DNA of 64,000 nucleotides from assembly GCA_029866325.1 (NCBI GenBank), contig JARWZO010000022.1, positions 1-64,000 of the forward strand, written 5' to 3'. Under the pieces are notes generated by a model that saw only the letters and a program-made list of their open reading frames with translations, ran no database searches and had not been told where the DNA came from. Origin of the DNA: Fluviicola sp. Its GTDB lineage: Bacteria > Bacteroidota > Bacteroidia > Flavobacteriales_D > Crocinitomicaceae. This document shows positions 48,707 to 58,399 of this stretch, in pieces. Position 1 is the stretch's first letter; each line of letters starts with the position of its first letter. Made by a program: the position numbers and the translations under genes.

Positions 48707-51700
48707 ATGAAATTACTACTACTTTTTCCTATGATCATGTTTATGTTCTCCATAGGACTATCGCAAGTTCCAGAGATTAATTGGGGGTTAGGAATAGGCG
48801 GAAATGGGTGGGACGCAAGCAGATGCATCGTTTATGATAGCCATAAAAATGTATATGTAACGGGTTCATTTAGAGATACCATGGATTTCGATGCAGGTGC
48901 TGGAATGGCTCCATTAGTTTCAAATGGTCTTCAAGATACTTATTTACTTAAACTTGATTCACTGGGCAATTTTTTATGGGTAAAACAATTTGGTAGCACT
49001 GCAGATGATATTGGCTATTCAATTGTGATTACTGAATTAGATGAGGTTTTATTGACTGGGAATTTTAATGAAACAATTGATTTTGATCCTGGAATTGGAC
49101 AGTTTTTATTTTCTCCAACATCAGATGGAACCACCTCAACCGGATTTATTCTCAAGCTAGATTCTAACGGTAATTTCAGTTGGGTTAAAAAAATGGGAGG
49201 CGATATTAAAATAGTCCTTGATAAAGATAAAAATGTGCTTGTATATGGTGGTTTTTCAGGAACGAAGGATTTTGATCCTTCACCGACAACGTCATTTAAC
49301 CTATCAGCTATTACTTCATCATACGGAGTAACAGACATTTTTGTAGCAAAATTAGATTCAAATTTTAATTTTTTATGGGCATTTAAATATGGTTCTTATT
49401 TAGATGAAAGTGCAAGCGGAGTGCAAACAGATAGTGTAGGTAATGTATATGTGGTAGGTTCTCTAAGAGCAACCATTGATTTTGATCCGGGTCCTGGGGT
49501 GTTTAATATGCAGGCTGGTTATTTAGGGGTCGTTGCAACATATATCGACGTTTTTTTTGCAAAATATAGTCCAACCGGTAATTTTATTTGGGCAAAGAGA
49601 ATTGGAAGCGAAGGTCATGACATGCCATCAGGTTTTCAAATGGATAGGAATGCAAATCTTTATATTTCAGGAACATATTTTGGTGTTGTTGACTTTGATC
49701 CTAATGCAGGGACATATTACTTTGATACACAGGTTCTTGGAGGTGCATTTCTGGCAAAGTACGATTCTAACGGTAGTTTTTTATGGGCTAATGCCCACAA
49801 GGCTAGCAGAATGGCAATGGATCTGCATACCAGTGGAGATATAGTTGTAGCAGGTAGTTTTGGAACAACAATAGGGAATAATACTCCACTTGATTTTGAT
49901 CCGGGAAGTAATGTTTTTAATCTCACTTCTGTTGGAGGAATAGATGGATATCTTGCCGTATACAATCAATGGGGTACTTTTCAGTATGCTAAAAGATTTG
50001 GTGGCTCAGCTCTTGAATATCCCAATAGTATAACTGTTGATGATGATGGAGAGCTATACTTATCAGGCGCTTTTAAGACCGGAAGTATCAACGTCGGTGA
50101 GGAGCAAAATCCTGTACTTTATAATTCGCATTCTCATACTGATGACATTTTTGTATTAAAATTAAAAAGGCCAGCCGGTGTTACTGGAAAAGTTTATTTA
50201 GACACAAATCAAAATTGTAATTTAGATTTTGGAGAGATTCCTGTGTCGGCAATTGGCTTAACTATTCAACCGGGAAACATTCATGTGACAAGTAATATTC
50301 ATGGAGTCTGGTATCTAGATTCTTTACCAATAGGTAATTATACTATAACTATAAATTTACCAAATAATTATAGTTCAAATTGTGGGCTGGTTCAAAATTT
50401 TTCAATTCAAGATACGGCAATTTCGTTTAGTGCTCCGAGTTTTGGCGTAACTTCAAATTTTGGGTTTATTGAAGGTACGATATTTAATGATTTGAATGCG
50501 AATTGTATTAAAGATGCTTATGAACCTGGAATCCCGAATCGTTTAGCCCTCATTCAACCGGGGAATCAAGTGGTTCAGACAAATTCGTTAGGGTATTATA
50601 AATCGGACACATTAGCTATTGGTAATTATTCTATTACAGTTGATACAAATGGCAACTGGGGCGCTAGTTGTATCAATACATTTACTGTTAACAATGTCCC
50701 TTGGGGCGGACCAATTATACCAACAAATATTGGATTGATAAGTGCAGTTCCATGTGCAAGGCCATTAGTTTCTATTAATTCTTCTAGAGTTAGACCATGC
50801 TTCAATGGGTCTGTTAATGTGCATGCTAAGAATTTACCTTATGCAACAGCTTCACTAACGAATGCGTATGTAATAGTAGAAATGGATAGTTTGATTAACA
50901 TTATTTCAGCTTCGATGCCTTATACTAATTTGGGAAATGGTCAGTATAGAGTGGATTTAGGAACGTTAAATCCGGGGCAGGAATCCATTATTCAGTTTTA
51001 TTGCCACTATAGTTGTCAGATGATCGTTGGTAGAACCTACTGTTTTGATGCTACCTTATACCCTATAAATAGCTGTGTTTATGATACAGTGCCTGCTTCA
51101 TTACCTCCAGATTTTTCACCTTGCACTTTACCATGGGATCACTCGAGTTTATCTGTCGACGGGTATTGTCAAAATGACAGTATTTATTTTTCGGTGACAA
51201 ACAATGGACTACCGGGTTATGGCGATATGGATTGTTATTCACCAGTTAGAATTTATATTGACGGATCTTATATTTTAATGGATTCCGTTCAATTAGCTGG
51301 AGGAGAAACTAGCATATTTTCTTTTTCAGCTGATGGAAGAACTTGGCGTTTTGAAGCAGACCAGCACCCACTGCATCCAGGTAACTCGCATCCCAATTTC
51401 ACAATTGAAGCATGTGGAAACCTCAGTAATTGGACGCCAAACCTTGTCAACCTATTACCTCCGGATGATGCAGATCAATTTGTGGATATCGAATGTGTTT
51501 TAGCGAGGTTAAGCTATGATCCGAATGTGAAAACAGGGTACCCTTTAGGAGTAGGAACAACCAATAATGTAAGTTCAAACGGACAAATAGATTACGTGAT
51601 TGATTTCCAAAACACTGGAACTGATACTGCGTTTACAGTTGTTATAAGAGATACGTTGGAAATGGACCTAGATATTTTTACTGTCCAATCTGGCGTATCA

Positions 51701-53176
51701 AGTCATCCGTACTCATTTGTGATGCATGGTCCACGAGTTTTGGAATGGACATTTTCTAATATCTTATTACCAGATAGCACTACGAATGAAAATGCAAGTC
51801 ATGGTTTTGTTACATTCACCGTTAATCAAAACCAAAATTTGGCAAATGGAACGCAAATTAATAATCGAGCCAATATATATTTCGATTTTAACGAGGCAAT
51901 TGTTACAAATACAACTAATCATACCATTCAAGAGGACGTTAGAACCCTTGCTTGGATTGAACAAGATACAGTGAACGTAAATTTTTGCGGAAACAACACC
52001 TATTCTCGAAATGGCATAACCTATTCGAATAGCGGAACATATTTTCAACTTGTAGAAGGTGATTTTGGTATAGATACCTTAGTGAAAATTATTTTTCAGC
52101 AAAATCTTGCTAGTAGTTCAACTATTATGGAATCTGTTTGTTCGAACTATATAGCTCCGGATAATCAAGTCTATTCTTCATCTGGAATCTATTCGGCAAT
52201 TATTCCAAATACTCATGGTTGCGATAGTCTCATTACAATTGATTTGACGGTTTTGCATCCGACATCAAGTACGATAAATGAAACGAGGTGCTCTAATTAC
52301 ACCACGCCGGACGGACAGGTTTATACGTCGTCGGGGATGTATTCAGCAATGATCCCCAATACCCAAGGTTGCGATAGTCTCATTACCATTGATTTGACGA
52401 TTTTACATCCAACTTCAAGTACGATAAACGAAACGAGGTGCTCCAATTACACCGCACCGGACGGACAAGTTTATACGTCGTCAGGAATGTATACTGCTTT
52501 GATTTCGAATACCCAAGGTTGCGATAGTCTCATCACGATTGACCTGACTGTTTTGCATCCAACTTCAAGTACAATTACTGAAACTACTTGCTCCAATTAC
52601 ACTGCGCCGGACGGACAAGTTTATACATCTTCAGGAATATACACTGCATTGATTTCGAATACGCAGGGTTGCGATAGTATAATCACAATTGATTTAACGA
52701 TAGTTTCCATCATACCAACAATTACAAATAATAGTCCGAGTTTGCACGCTGATATGGATAATGCAGCATATCAATGGTTGGATTGTAGTAATTCATACAT
52801 GCCAATTGCAGGAGAAACGAATCAGAATTTCACTGCAACGACCAACGGACTCTATGCTGTTCAAATTAACTTAAATTCTTGTTTGGATACTTCAGATTGT
52901 TTCTTGATTACGGGTGTTGGTCTTGAGCACCTTTCAGATGAACTAATAAAGTTGTACCCGAATCCTAGTAATGGTGAGTTTACTGTCGACTTTGGTATAT
53001 TGGTAAACAATGCCGGTCTTTTTGTGGAAGATATAACTGGAAGAATAGTTTATGAATCAGATAACATAACAGATCAAAAAGTAGATTTAAAACTGAAAGA
53101 AGCACCCGGGGCTTATTATGTAATTATTAAGTTCGCATCCGGTGAAATACAAAAACTTAAATTGATTTTGGAATAA
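48707..53176 (+). CDS. Giant T9SS-secreted protein: beta-propeller, SdrD-like, DUF7619 and tandem repeats
   Basis: A 1,489-residue exported protein. Signal peptide MKLLLLFPMIMFMFSIGLSQ; then an SBBP-like beta-propeller (repeated VYVTGSFRDTMDFDAG, LLTGNFNETIDFDPG, VVGSLRATIDFDPGPG), about residues 25-490; two SdrD B-like units (GKVYLDTNQNCNLDFGEIP, GTIFNDLNANCIKDAYEPG); a DUF7619-like domain (YDPNVKTGYPLG ... NGTQINNRANIYFDFNEAIVTN) near 945-1090; four 50-residue CSNYTAPDGQVYTSSG repeats; and a type A sorting domain (LYPNPSNGEFTVDF to the end). Likely a surface adhesin-like protein. A+T-richer than its neighbours and bracketed by exact direct repeats. Confidence 0.85.
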   Translation: MKLLLLFPMIMFMFSIGLSQVPEINWGLGIGGNGWDASRCIVYDSHKNVYVTGSFRDTMDFDAGAGMAPLVSNGLQDTYLLKLDSLGNFLWVKQFGSTADDIGYSIVITELDEVLLTGNFNETIDFDPGIGQFLFSPTSDGTTSTGFILKLDSNGNFSWVKKMGGDIKIVLDKDKNVLVYGGFSGTKDFDPSPTTSFNLSAITSSYGVTDIFVAKLDSNFNFLWAFKYGSYLDESASGVQTDSVGNVYVVGSLRATIDFDPGPGVFNMQAGYLGVVATYIDVFFAKYSPTGNFIWAKRIGSEGHDMPSGFQMDRNANLYISGTYFGVVDFDPNAGTYYFDTQVLGGAFLAKYDSNGSFLWANAHKASRMAMDLHTSGDIVVAGSFGTTIGNNTPLDFDPGSNVFNLTSVGGIDGYLAVYNQWGTFQYAKRFGGSALEYPNSITVDDDGELYLSGAFKTGSINVGEEQNPVLYNSHSHTDDIFVLKLKRPAGVTGKVYLDTNQNCNLDFGEIPVSAIGLTIQPGNIHVTSNIHGVWYLDSLPIGNYTITINLPNNYSSNCGLVQNFSIQDTAISFSAPSFGVTSNFGFIEGTIFNDLNANCIKDAYEPGIPNRLALIQPGNQVVQTNSLGYYKSDTLAIGNYSITVDTNGNWGASCINTFTVNNVPWGGPIIPTNIGLISAVPCARPLVSINSSRVRPCFNGSVNVHAKNLPYATASLTNAYVIVEMDSLINIISASMPYTNLGNGQYRVDLGTLNPGQESIIQFYCHYSCQMIVGRTYCFDATLYPINSCVYDTVPASLPPDFSPCTLPWDHSSLSVDGYCQNDSIYFSVTNNGLPGYGDMDCYSPVRIYIDGSYILMDSVQLAGGETSIFSFSADGRTWRFEADQHPLHPGNSHPNFTIEACGNLSNWTPNLVNLLPPDDADQFVDIECVLARLSYDPNVKTGYPLGVGTTNNVSSNGQIDYVIDFQNTGTDTAFTVVIRDTLEMDLDIFTVQSGVSSHPYSFVMHGPRVLEWTFSNILLPDSTTNENASHGFVTFTVNQNQNLANGTQINNRANIYFDFNEAIVTNTTNHTIQEDVRTLAWIEQDTVNVNFCGNNTYSRNGITYSNSGTYFQLVEGDFGIDTLVKIIFQQNLASSSTIMESVCSNYIAPDNQVYSSSGIYSAIIPNTHGCDSLITIDLTVLHPTSSTINETRCSNYTTPDGQVYTSSGMYSAMIPNTQGCDSLITIDLTILHPTSSTINETRCSNYTAPDGQVYTSSGMYTALISNTQGCDSLITIDLTVLHPTSSTITETTCSNYTAPDGQVYTSSGIYTALISNTQGCDSIITIDLTIVSIIPTITNNSPSLHADMDNAAYQWLDCSNSYMPIAGETNQNFTATTNGLYAVQINLNSCLDTSDCFLITGVGLEHLSDELIKLYPNPSNGEFTVDFGILVNNAGLFVEDITGRIVYESDNITDQKVDLKLKEAPGAYYVIIKFASGEIQKLKLILE
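52127..52701 (+). repeat. 150-bp tandem repeats within the giant gene
   Basis: GCGATAGTCT recurs at 52221, 52371, 52521 and, with a change, 52671: an exact 150-bp period. Each unit encodes 50 residues with two Cys (CSNY...GCDS) and ITIDLTVLHPTSSTI as linker; the fourth is truncated. Units 2-4 are closer to each other than to unit 1. Confidence 0.9.
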
Positions 53177-53351
53177 TAGATTGACAATTCAAGTTTTACC
53201 AGTAAATGTTTTTATTAATTTCACGGAGTTCCGTCATCATCTTTGCTGACTGAGATTTATAAACACAAATTACTAGCGATTGCGATACAATAGTTTTATT
53301 CCGGCGAATTGTATGACCTCTTTCCGTTTGAAAAGCGTAAATTCGATTGGG
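53177..53351. other. Right flank of the inserted segment
   Basis: Between the giant gene's stop and the next start. Contains a small ACGGA/TCCGT hairpin near 53223 without a clear T run, then the right copy of the 70-bp repeat from 53296. Confidence 0.4.
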
Positions 53352-53365
53352 ATGAGGAAGTGTAG
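53296..53365 (+). repeat. 70-bp direct repeat, right copy
   Basis: Identical to 48455-48524. It supplies the ATG (53352) and upstream region of the phosphodiester glycosidase gene; the TAG that ends the upstream gene in the left copy lies here in another frame. Confidence 0.95.
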
Positions 53366-54236
53366 CGAATGGATTGTTGGAGGAATGCTTGTGTTGACAA
53401 GTTTGACTTCTTGTGCACAGTCTACACCTCCAATAAGTGATTCCATACCGCCACCTCGGGATAGCACAAAAGTTGTGATCGGATGGGAATCGTTGGCTGA
53501 AGGCGTGGATTTCTGTGAAACCGATGCTCCGTTTGAATCTGTGGTCAACGATTCCAAATTAACAATTCTGAGAATCAATCCCTCAAAAGTAAATTTCGAA
53601 TTGTACTGCGCTACCGGCTTGGATAAAAAAGCCAGAACCGTAAAAGAATGGGCCGATACCTTTGATTTGGACATTGTTTTCAACGCCGGAATGTATGATT
53701 TAGCGAATAAACTGGTCAGTCGCGGGTATTTGAAAAGCGGAAAACACGTCAACCAAGGTACCATTCATCCAACGTTCAATTCCATGCTTGCTTTTCATCC
53801 GGTAGATAGTGTGAAAGGGTTGTCTTACGATATCATTGACTTGGAATGTACACCATGGCAAACAGCAAAATCAACCTATCACAGTTATGCTCAAGGTCTG
53901 CGAATGCTTGATTGCGACGGAAATCCGATGAACTGGAAAAAACGCAAACAATCTTGCAGTATGCTAGTAGCGGCAAAAGACGAAGAAGGAAATCTATTCC
54001 TCGTTTTTACCCGTTCTCCTTATTTGCACAACGATATGATCCGGATCTTGAAACTCTTTCCGATGAAATTGATCAATGCCATTTACATGGAAGGTGGTCC
54101 GGAAACGAGTTTGTATGTAAATGTTGGTGAGACACAAATCGAAAAAGTAGGGAGTTACGTTTCCCAAACATACGAAAACGATGCTAACGACCATTTTTGG
54201 AAGTTGCCCAATGTGATTGGGATTCGGTTGAAATAA
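53352..54236 (+). CDS. Phosphodiester glycosidase family lipoprotein (NAGPA-like)
   Basis: The ATG at 53352, inside the direct repeat, gives a 294-residue lipoprotein with signal MRKCSEWIVGGMLVLTSLTSC. The catalytic domain has DLDIVFNAGMYD, GYLKSGKHVN, QGLRMLDCDGNP and the family block LINAIYMEGGPETSLYVNVG. NAGPA-type enzymes remove GlcNAc from phosphodiester-linked sugars; bacterial members act on cell-envelope glycopolymers. Longer starts at 53280 would read through repeat-derived sequence and are rejected. Probably formerly co-transcribed with the transglycosylase-like gene. Confidence 0.82.
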   Translation: MRKCSEWIVGGMLVLTSLTSCAQSTPPISDSIPPPRDSTKVVIGWESLAEGVDFCETDAPFESVVNDSKLTILRINPSKVNFELYCATGLDKKARTVKEWADTFDLDIVFNAGMYDLANKLVSRGYLKSGKHVNQGTIHPTFNSMLAFHPVDSVKGLSYDIIDLECTPWQTAKSTYHSYAQGLRMLDCDGNPMNWKKRKQSCSMLVAAKDEEGNLFLVFTRSPYLHNDMIRILKLFPMKLINAIYMEGGPETSLYVNVGETQIEKVGSYVSQTYENDANDHFWKLPNVIGIRLK

Positions 54237-54260
54237 GGATTCAGTTCCTTTTCTTATCAT

Positions 54261-54268
54261 TACCTTTG
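54261..54268 (+). promoter_or_regulatory. -7 box of the acyltransferase promoter
   Basis: TACCTTTG fits TAnnTTTG. Its position argues for the ATG at 54307 over GTG at 54268 or ATG at 54274. Confidence 0.4.
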
Positions 54269-54306
54269 TGCCGATGTTTAAAAACAGCCTTCGGGAAATC
54301 TTTAAA

Positions 54307-55440
54307 ATGGATCACAATGCGTCGAATCGAATTTTCGGATTGGATTTTTTGCGTTTTGTGGCCATTACAATGGTGATTTTGGGGCATGGAACAGTGGTGT
54401 TGCCACCGGCGCTCAAACCTGCTATTCAACGCTACATGCTCGATGGAGTTGCTATTTTTTTTGTTTTGAGCGGTTTTTTGATTGGTGGTATTCTCATTCG
54501 TCAACTGGAAAAAGGAAACAAAAGCTGGTCTGATCTAGTCTATTTCTGGAAACGACGTTGGCTCAGAACCATTCCTGCTTATTTCTTCGTGCTGACAGCT
54601 ATTTTGGTGTATACACTCATTGTAATGCCCGAACGCTTTCCGGATCAATGGTATCAGTTTTACTTATTTTGTCAGAATTTGCTGCATCCGCGACCTGAGT
54701 TTTACGGCGAAGCGTGGAGTTTGAGTGTGGAAGAATGGTTTTATTTAATTGTGCCGTCACTTCTTTTTGGCGGAATAGCACTGTTTAAAGCGAAACCAAA
54801 GCACATGGTACTTGCGGTAATCTTTATCGTTACAGCAGCAGCAATTACCTACCGTTATTTGTTGTTTGAACAACTTATTCATGATGAAAGCATTGGTTCT
54901 TTCAAGGAACTAAAAAAAATCGGTGACGGTTTGATTACCTACCGTATTTTACCACGGTTGGATGCACTGATGTTTGGTGTAATGGGCGCTTATTTGTTGC
55001 ATTATTTCCCCGCGGTTTGGCGCTTATGGAAATTACCTGTTCGTTTCCTGTTATTTGTAACCGGTTGGATTATTCTTTACTCGGTAAAACGTGATAACGC
55101 AGTCGATTTTGTACTTTATGATGCCGTTTGGTCACATGTAATCAAAGCAGGTGCCGTGCTCATCATGTTGCCTTTCTTATCGTTGTTTGTGTTGCGGCCT
55201 AACTGGATAACCCGTTTCATCACCTTCATTAGCCTCATTTCCTATTCCATGTATCTGGTGAATTGGAAAGTGGTGTTGATCATGATTATGAAAAACGGAA
55301 TCTACCAGCAGTTTGAAGGACCTTGGACGGTAACCGCACACTGGGGAATGGATTATTGCTTGTTTTGGGGAATCACCATTGTGTTATCGTACCTCATTTA
55401 CAATCTGATCGAAGTGCCATTTATGCATTTGCGAAAATAA
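54307..55440 (+). CDS. Acyltransferase 3 (OafA/YrhL type) membrane protein
   Basis: A 377-residue protein with about ten membrane helices. The opening NRIFGLDFLRFVAITMVILGHG carries the family R and active-site His; FVLSGFLIGGILIRQL, WKRRWLRTIPAYFFVL and GEAWSLSVEEWFYLIVPSLLF (SLSVEE-F motif) follow. These enzymes transfer acetyl or other acyl groups to surface sugars or peptidoglycan. Starts 70 bp after the glycosidase gene, with its own promoter box. A longer start (54268 or 54274) is possible. Confidence 0.88.
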   Translation: MDHNASNRIFGLDFLRFVAITMVILGHGTVVLPPALKPAIQRYMLDGVAIFFVLSGFLIGGILIRQLEKGNKSWSDLVYFWKRRWLRTIPAYFFVLTAILVYTLIVMPERFPDQWYQFYLFCQNLLHPRPEFYGEAWSLSVEEWFYLIVPSLLFGGIALFKAKPKHMVLAVIFIVTAAAITYRYLLFEQLIHDESIGSFKELKKIGDGLITYRILPRLDALMFGVMGAYLLHYFPAVWRLWKLPVRFLLFVTGWIILYSVKRDNAVDFVLYDAVWSHVIKAGAVLIMLPFLSLFVLRPNWITRFITFISLISYSMYLVNWKVVLIMIMKNGIYQQFEGPWTVTAHWGMDYCLFWGITIVLSYLIYNLIEVPFMHLRK

Positions 55441-55523
55441 ACCACTGATTTTTCCTCATAAAGGAGAGTATTCTGTGCAAAAATGAGTCTTGAATTTTTT
55501 TAATCAGAGAGAGGAAATCGACA

Positions 55524-55925
55524 TCAATTATCTTCTTCAACCCATTGCACCAATAGGTTCATCACTGTAGAAAGCGCTTCGGCATTTGCTAACACTTGCT
55601 CCAAACTCGTAAATGAAATAGATTTTCGGGTATCGGTAAACTTACCTCCAAGCAAACCTGTAGGGTCAGTGATCTTTGCTCCGTTCGGGAAAATGAGTAA
55701 CACTTCATCCTTCCTCCGAAGGTGAAACACCACCAAATCACCTTTGTAGGTTTTCGGATCGGCATTTTTCAGTTCTACGGTATAATAAAACGCCGGAGAG
55801 TTCCATTTGATCTGTTCACCGATCATGGGATTGGCTGAAAGAAGAAAATCGCGCAATTGTTCAGCCGCGTCTTTCAACGGGTGATCCAATTGCGCGAAAT
55901 ATGCTGTTACAGATGCTTCGTGCAA
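55524..55925 (-). CDS. DUF1801 domain protein
   Basis: A 133-residue cytoplasmic protein with the DUF1801 (YdhG-like) core: QLDHPLKDAAEQLRDFLLSANPMIGEQIKWNSPAFYY, VVFHLRRKDEVLLIFPNGAKI, GLLGGKFTDTRKSISF. Only a TTG (55925) fits the N-terminus, nine bases after the stop of the T9SS type B gene, so translation is likely coupled to it. The role is unclear; related proteins have been called iron chaperones. Confidence 0.75.
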   Translation of the reverse strand: MHEASVTAYFAQLDHPLKDAAEQLRDFLLSANPMIGEQIKWNSPAFYYTVELKNADPKTYKGDLVVFHLRRKDEVLLIFPNGAKITDPTGLLGGKFTDTRKSISFTSLEQVLANAEALSTVMNLLVQWVEEDN

Positions 55926-55934
55926 AACGAGAAA

Positions 55935-57695
55935 TTACTTGGTATACAGTTGGAAAAATCCGTGTGCTGTATACAAATTGTCTTTCACATCATCGTATTC
56001 GTATTTCTCACTTGTTGGAGTAACAAGGTAAAAGTAAACACCTTCGGTGAGTTGTTTTCCACCTTTGTCAATACCCATCCAGTCGTTTTGATAGTCACCG
56101 TTTTCATAAACGATATTTCCCCAACGATTGAAAATAGTGAGAGAAACCTTGTCGTAATCTTCCCAATTGGTAATGATTAATGCATCATTGGTTCCATCGC
56201 CATTGGCAGTCATTACATTGGGTACGATCAACGGACATTGATTGTAAACGTTGATAGGTGAAATATCGACTGTTTTTCCGCAGGCATCCGAAATAATAAT
56301 GTTAAACTGATTGAGGTTCGGCCCCACCATATTCGGTAAAACCGTTACTGTATCGTTGTTTGGGAAAAATCCAGGTCCCCAGTTGTAATTGAAAGGAGGT
56401 CTTCCGTTTTCTACATAACACCACAATTGTGTTGTTTCACCCTGATCGGCACAGAAATTGGTCGAATCGAGGTAGGTAACTACCATGTCAATATAGTCAG
56501 TGATTTCAATTGAAATAGAAGTTGTATCGAATGTTCCGTCACATGGATGTTCAATAATAATGTTGAACTCAACGGTTTCCACTCCTTCAACTAATCCGTC
56601 AAGGAAAGCGGTGATTCCTATCGTATCAGAGAATACACCAGTCGGAATGGTCAATGTATCAGGAATGTAGCTGTAATCTGTTCCATTGATAGCTGTTCCG
56701 CTTAACAATACCTGTACAACAAGCGTTGTAGTGGTATCTGTTCTTGAAACGATAAATCCGGAGAAACCGCAATCTTCTATCAAGTTGGCAGTTCCGGTAA
56801 CGTCAACTTCTACTGGTATTTCAACTTCGCAGGCAACTACCCGGTAACCAAACGTTCTTGTTTTTGTATTGATCAAGACACCATTTCGGTATTCTTTCAC
56901 AGCAACTCCTGCAACGTACGTTCCTATGAGATTCGGTGAGAAATCCATCATTCCTGTAACAGGATCAATGGTGACACTCGATCCGGCGCCAAACGGCACT
57001 AATGCCGAATAAGTTGGTTCCCAAATAACATCCGAATAGGGTGGGGCTGTTTCTAAAGGATTAGCATCCAATGAACTTCCTCCGGAAAAAGGTGCAATAA
57101 CTTCGTAGGCCAGTGAGTCACCATCTGGGTCGAAAGCCGAGTGATCGAATGTAAGTGTGTTATTGTTACACAAAACCAAAGGCGGGTAATTGACAAAACG
57201 CGCTCCTTGATTGTGTACATTCGTTAAGGCGCTCCCGGGTACAAAAGTGGTCAGTGTAATTCCGTTATCTCCCGGATTGGTGATGTTATCGATGTTATTG
57301 GCCCAGCAACATCGCTGATACGTAATGAAATATCCTCCAACATCAAATGGAAGTGTTACGGTATCAATGTAAATGGCACGTTCGATACATATATCGTTTG
57401 GAGGTGTTACACATGGGTCGTCATAAACAACAGGCAAAATATTACGGCTTGAAATATCCACCGAAAAATCTGACCACAGTGCACCGTTTCCATAAAAAAT
57501 ACGGTACTGAAGCGGATTATCGAAGTCAGAGTTACCCGGTCCGCAATCACGATAAATTTCAAATGTGATTTTGTATTGATTGTTTCCTAGTGAATCGTAG
57601 TAGATTTCTCCGCCAACAATGTGTGTAGCCTTGGCACTCAATGAAAACATACATGTGGTCAGGGCAAAAAGGAAAAGGTTAAAGTAATTTTTCAT
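55935..57695 (-). CDS. Secreted protein with gliding-associated (T9SS type B) C-terminal domain
   Basis: A 586-residue protein with a signal peptide (FNLFLFALTTCMFSLSAKA). The mature N-terminus THIVGGEIYYDSLGNNQYKITFEIYRDCGPGNSDFDNP is typical of large Bacteroidota surface proteins; Cys-rich loops follow (YDDPCVTPPNDICIERA, TYQRCCWANN). Then Calx-beta-like strands, and the type B sorting tail: PNVMTANGDGTNDALIITNWEDYDKVSLTIFNRWGNIVYEN ... LTEGVYFYLVTP. Such proteins are exported with PorP/SprF partners, none of which is in the window. Confidence 0.85.
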   Translation of the reverse strand: MKNYFNLFLFALTTCMFSLSAKATHIVGGEIYYDSLGNNQYKITFEIYRDCGPGNSDFDNPLQYRIFYGNGALWSDFSVDISSRNILPVVYDDPCVTPPNDICIERAIYIDTVTLPFDVGGYFITYQRCCWANNIDNITNPGDNGITLTTFVPGSALTNVHNQGARFVNYPPLVLCNNNTLTFDHSAFDPDGDSLAYEVIAPFSGGSSLDANPLETAPPYSDVIWEPTYSALVPFGAGSSVTIDPVTGMMDFSPNLIGTYVAGVAVKEYRNGVLINTKTRTFGYRVVACEVEIPVEVDVTGTANLIEDCGFSGFIVSRTDTTTTLVVQVLLSGTAINGTDYSYIPDTLTIPTGVFSDTIGITAFLDGLVEGVETVEFNIIIEHPCDGTFDTTSISIEITDYIDMVVTYLDSTNFCADQGETTQLWCYVENGRPPFNYNWGPGFFPNNDTVTVLPNMVGPNLNQFNIIISDACGKTVDISPINVYNQCPLIVPNVMTANGDGTNDALIITNWEDYDKVSLTIFNRWGNIVYENGDYQNDWMGIDKGGKQLTEGVYFYLVTPTSEKYEYDDVKDNLYTAHGFFQLYTK

Positions 57696-57766
57696 GATAC
57701 TATTTTGGGCTTTCTTGCAACTAAAATACGTTTTTTAGCAGGTAAAGGTTGCGTGGGGTATTGTTT

Positions 57767-58399
57767 TTATTTCGAATTTGCTGTTTTTCGTATCCCTTTT
57801 AAAATCAGGATGGAAGGAATCCAGCTTAACACGGCGGCAGTATTGTAAGCGGAATTCCCCATAAAATCGAGCTCATGAAACAATACAAGTAGCAAGCGTA
57901 ATAAGATAGCCGAAGCCAATAAGGCCAGCACTTCGCGCATCCAATGTTTGTGTGTCAATACATCTTGCTTTCGGATGGCAAAGTAGCCTTGTAACGCTGC
58001 AAATCCAGTATATCCGGCCAACAAAAAGAAGATCAATTTCCCTAAAATACCCCCAAAGGCATAATAGCTTAAAATCCACCCTGAGGGAACAACGAGTGCG
58101 AGTAAAACGATTAAGCTGGTTTTTCCTAAAAGCCGGTGAATCTTCGGTTTTCGTTCTACTCTAAAAATCACCAGTAAACTGATTAGTAACAACACAATTG
58201 GAGCTGAAGCTGCGTGAACCGCCAACCCAACGGGAAACCAGTAGGAATCGAACAAGCCTTCTTTTCCAAGCAAATAACCTTTATCAAAGTCAGGATGCAG
58301 GTATGAAATACCCACCAACGCAATAAAAACGTTGAATGAGTTGAGAAAAAGGAAAAACAGCAGCTTAACCGGCCATAACCATGTAACGCTGTTCTTCAT
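57767..58399 (-). CDS. DUF2306 family membrane protein
   Basis: A 210-residue protein with about six helices. Diagnostic features are the His in LAVHAASAPIVLLL, RKPKIHRLLGKTSLIVLLALVVPSGWILSYYAFGG and VLTHKHWMREVLALL. DUF2306 proteins may bind haem through these His, but function is unknown. The first 35 bp overlap the end of the YARHG gene upstream, so the two are likely co-translated. Confidence 0.78.
   Translation of the reverse strand: MKNSVTWLWPVKLLFFLFLNSFNVFIALVGISYLHPDFDKGYLLGKEGLFDSYWFPVGLAVHAASAPIVLLLISLLVIFRVERKPKIHRLLGKTSLIVLLALVVPSGWILSYYAFGGILGKLIFFLLAGYTGFAALQGYFAIRKQDVLTHKHWMREVLALLASAILLRLLLVLFHELDFMGNSAYNTAAVLSWIPSILILKGIRKTANSK

Noticed and set aside
52127-52701. Regular repeats that could suggest a CRISPR array
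   Set aside because: The 150-bp period is in frame and encodes a continuous protein repeat; there are no short repeats with unique spacers and no cas genes.
48525-53295. Insertion sequence or transposon
   Set aside because: No transposase, no terminal inverted repeats, and a 70-bp duplication is too long for known IS target duplications.
53280-53351. Longer N-terminus for the phosphodiester glycosidase
   Set aside because: It would translate the duplicated repeat out of frame and bury the lipoprotein signal; the start at 53352 gives a proper lipobox.
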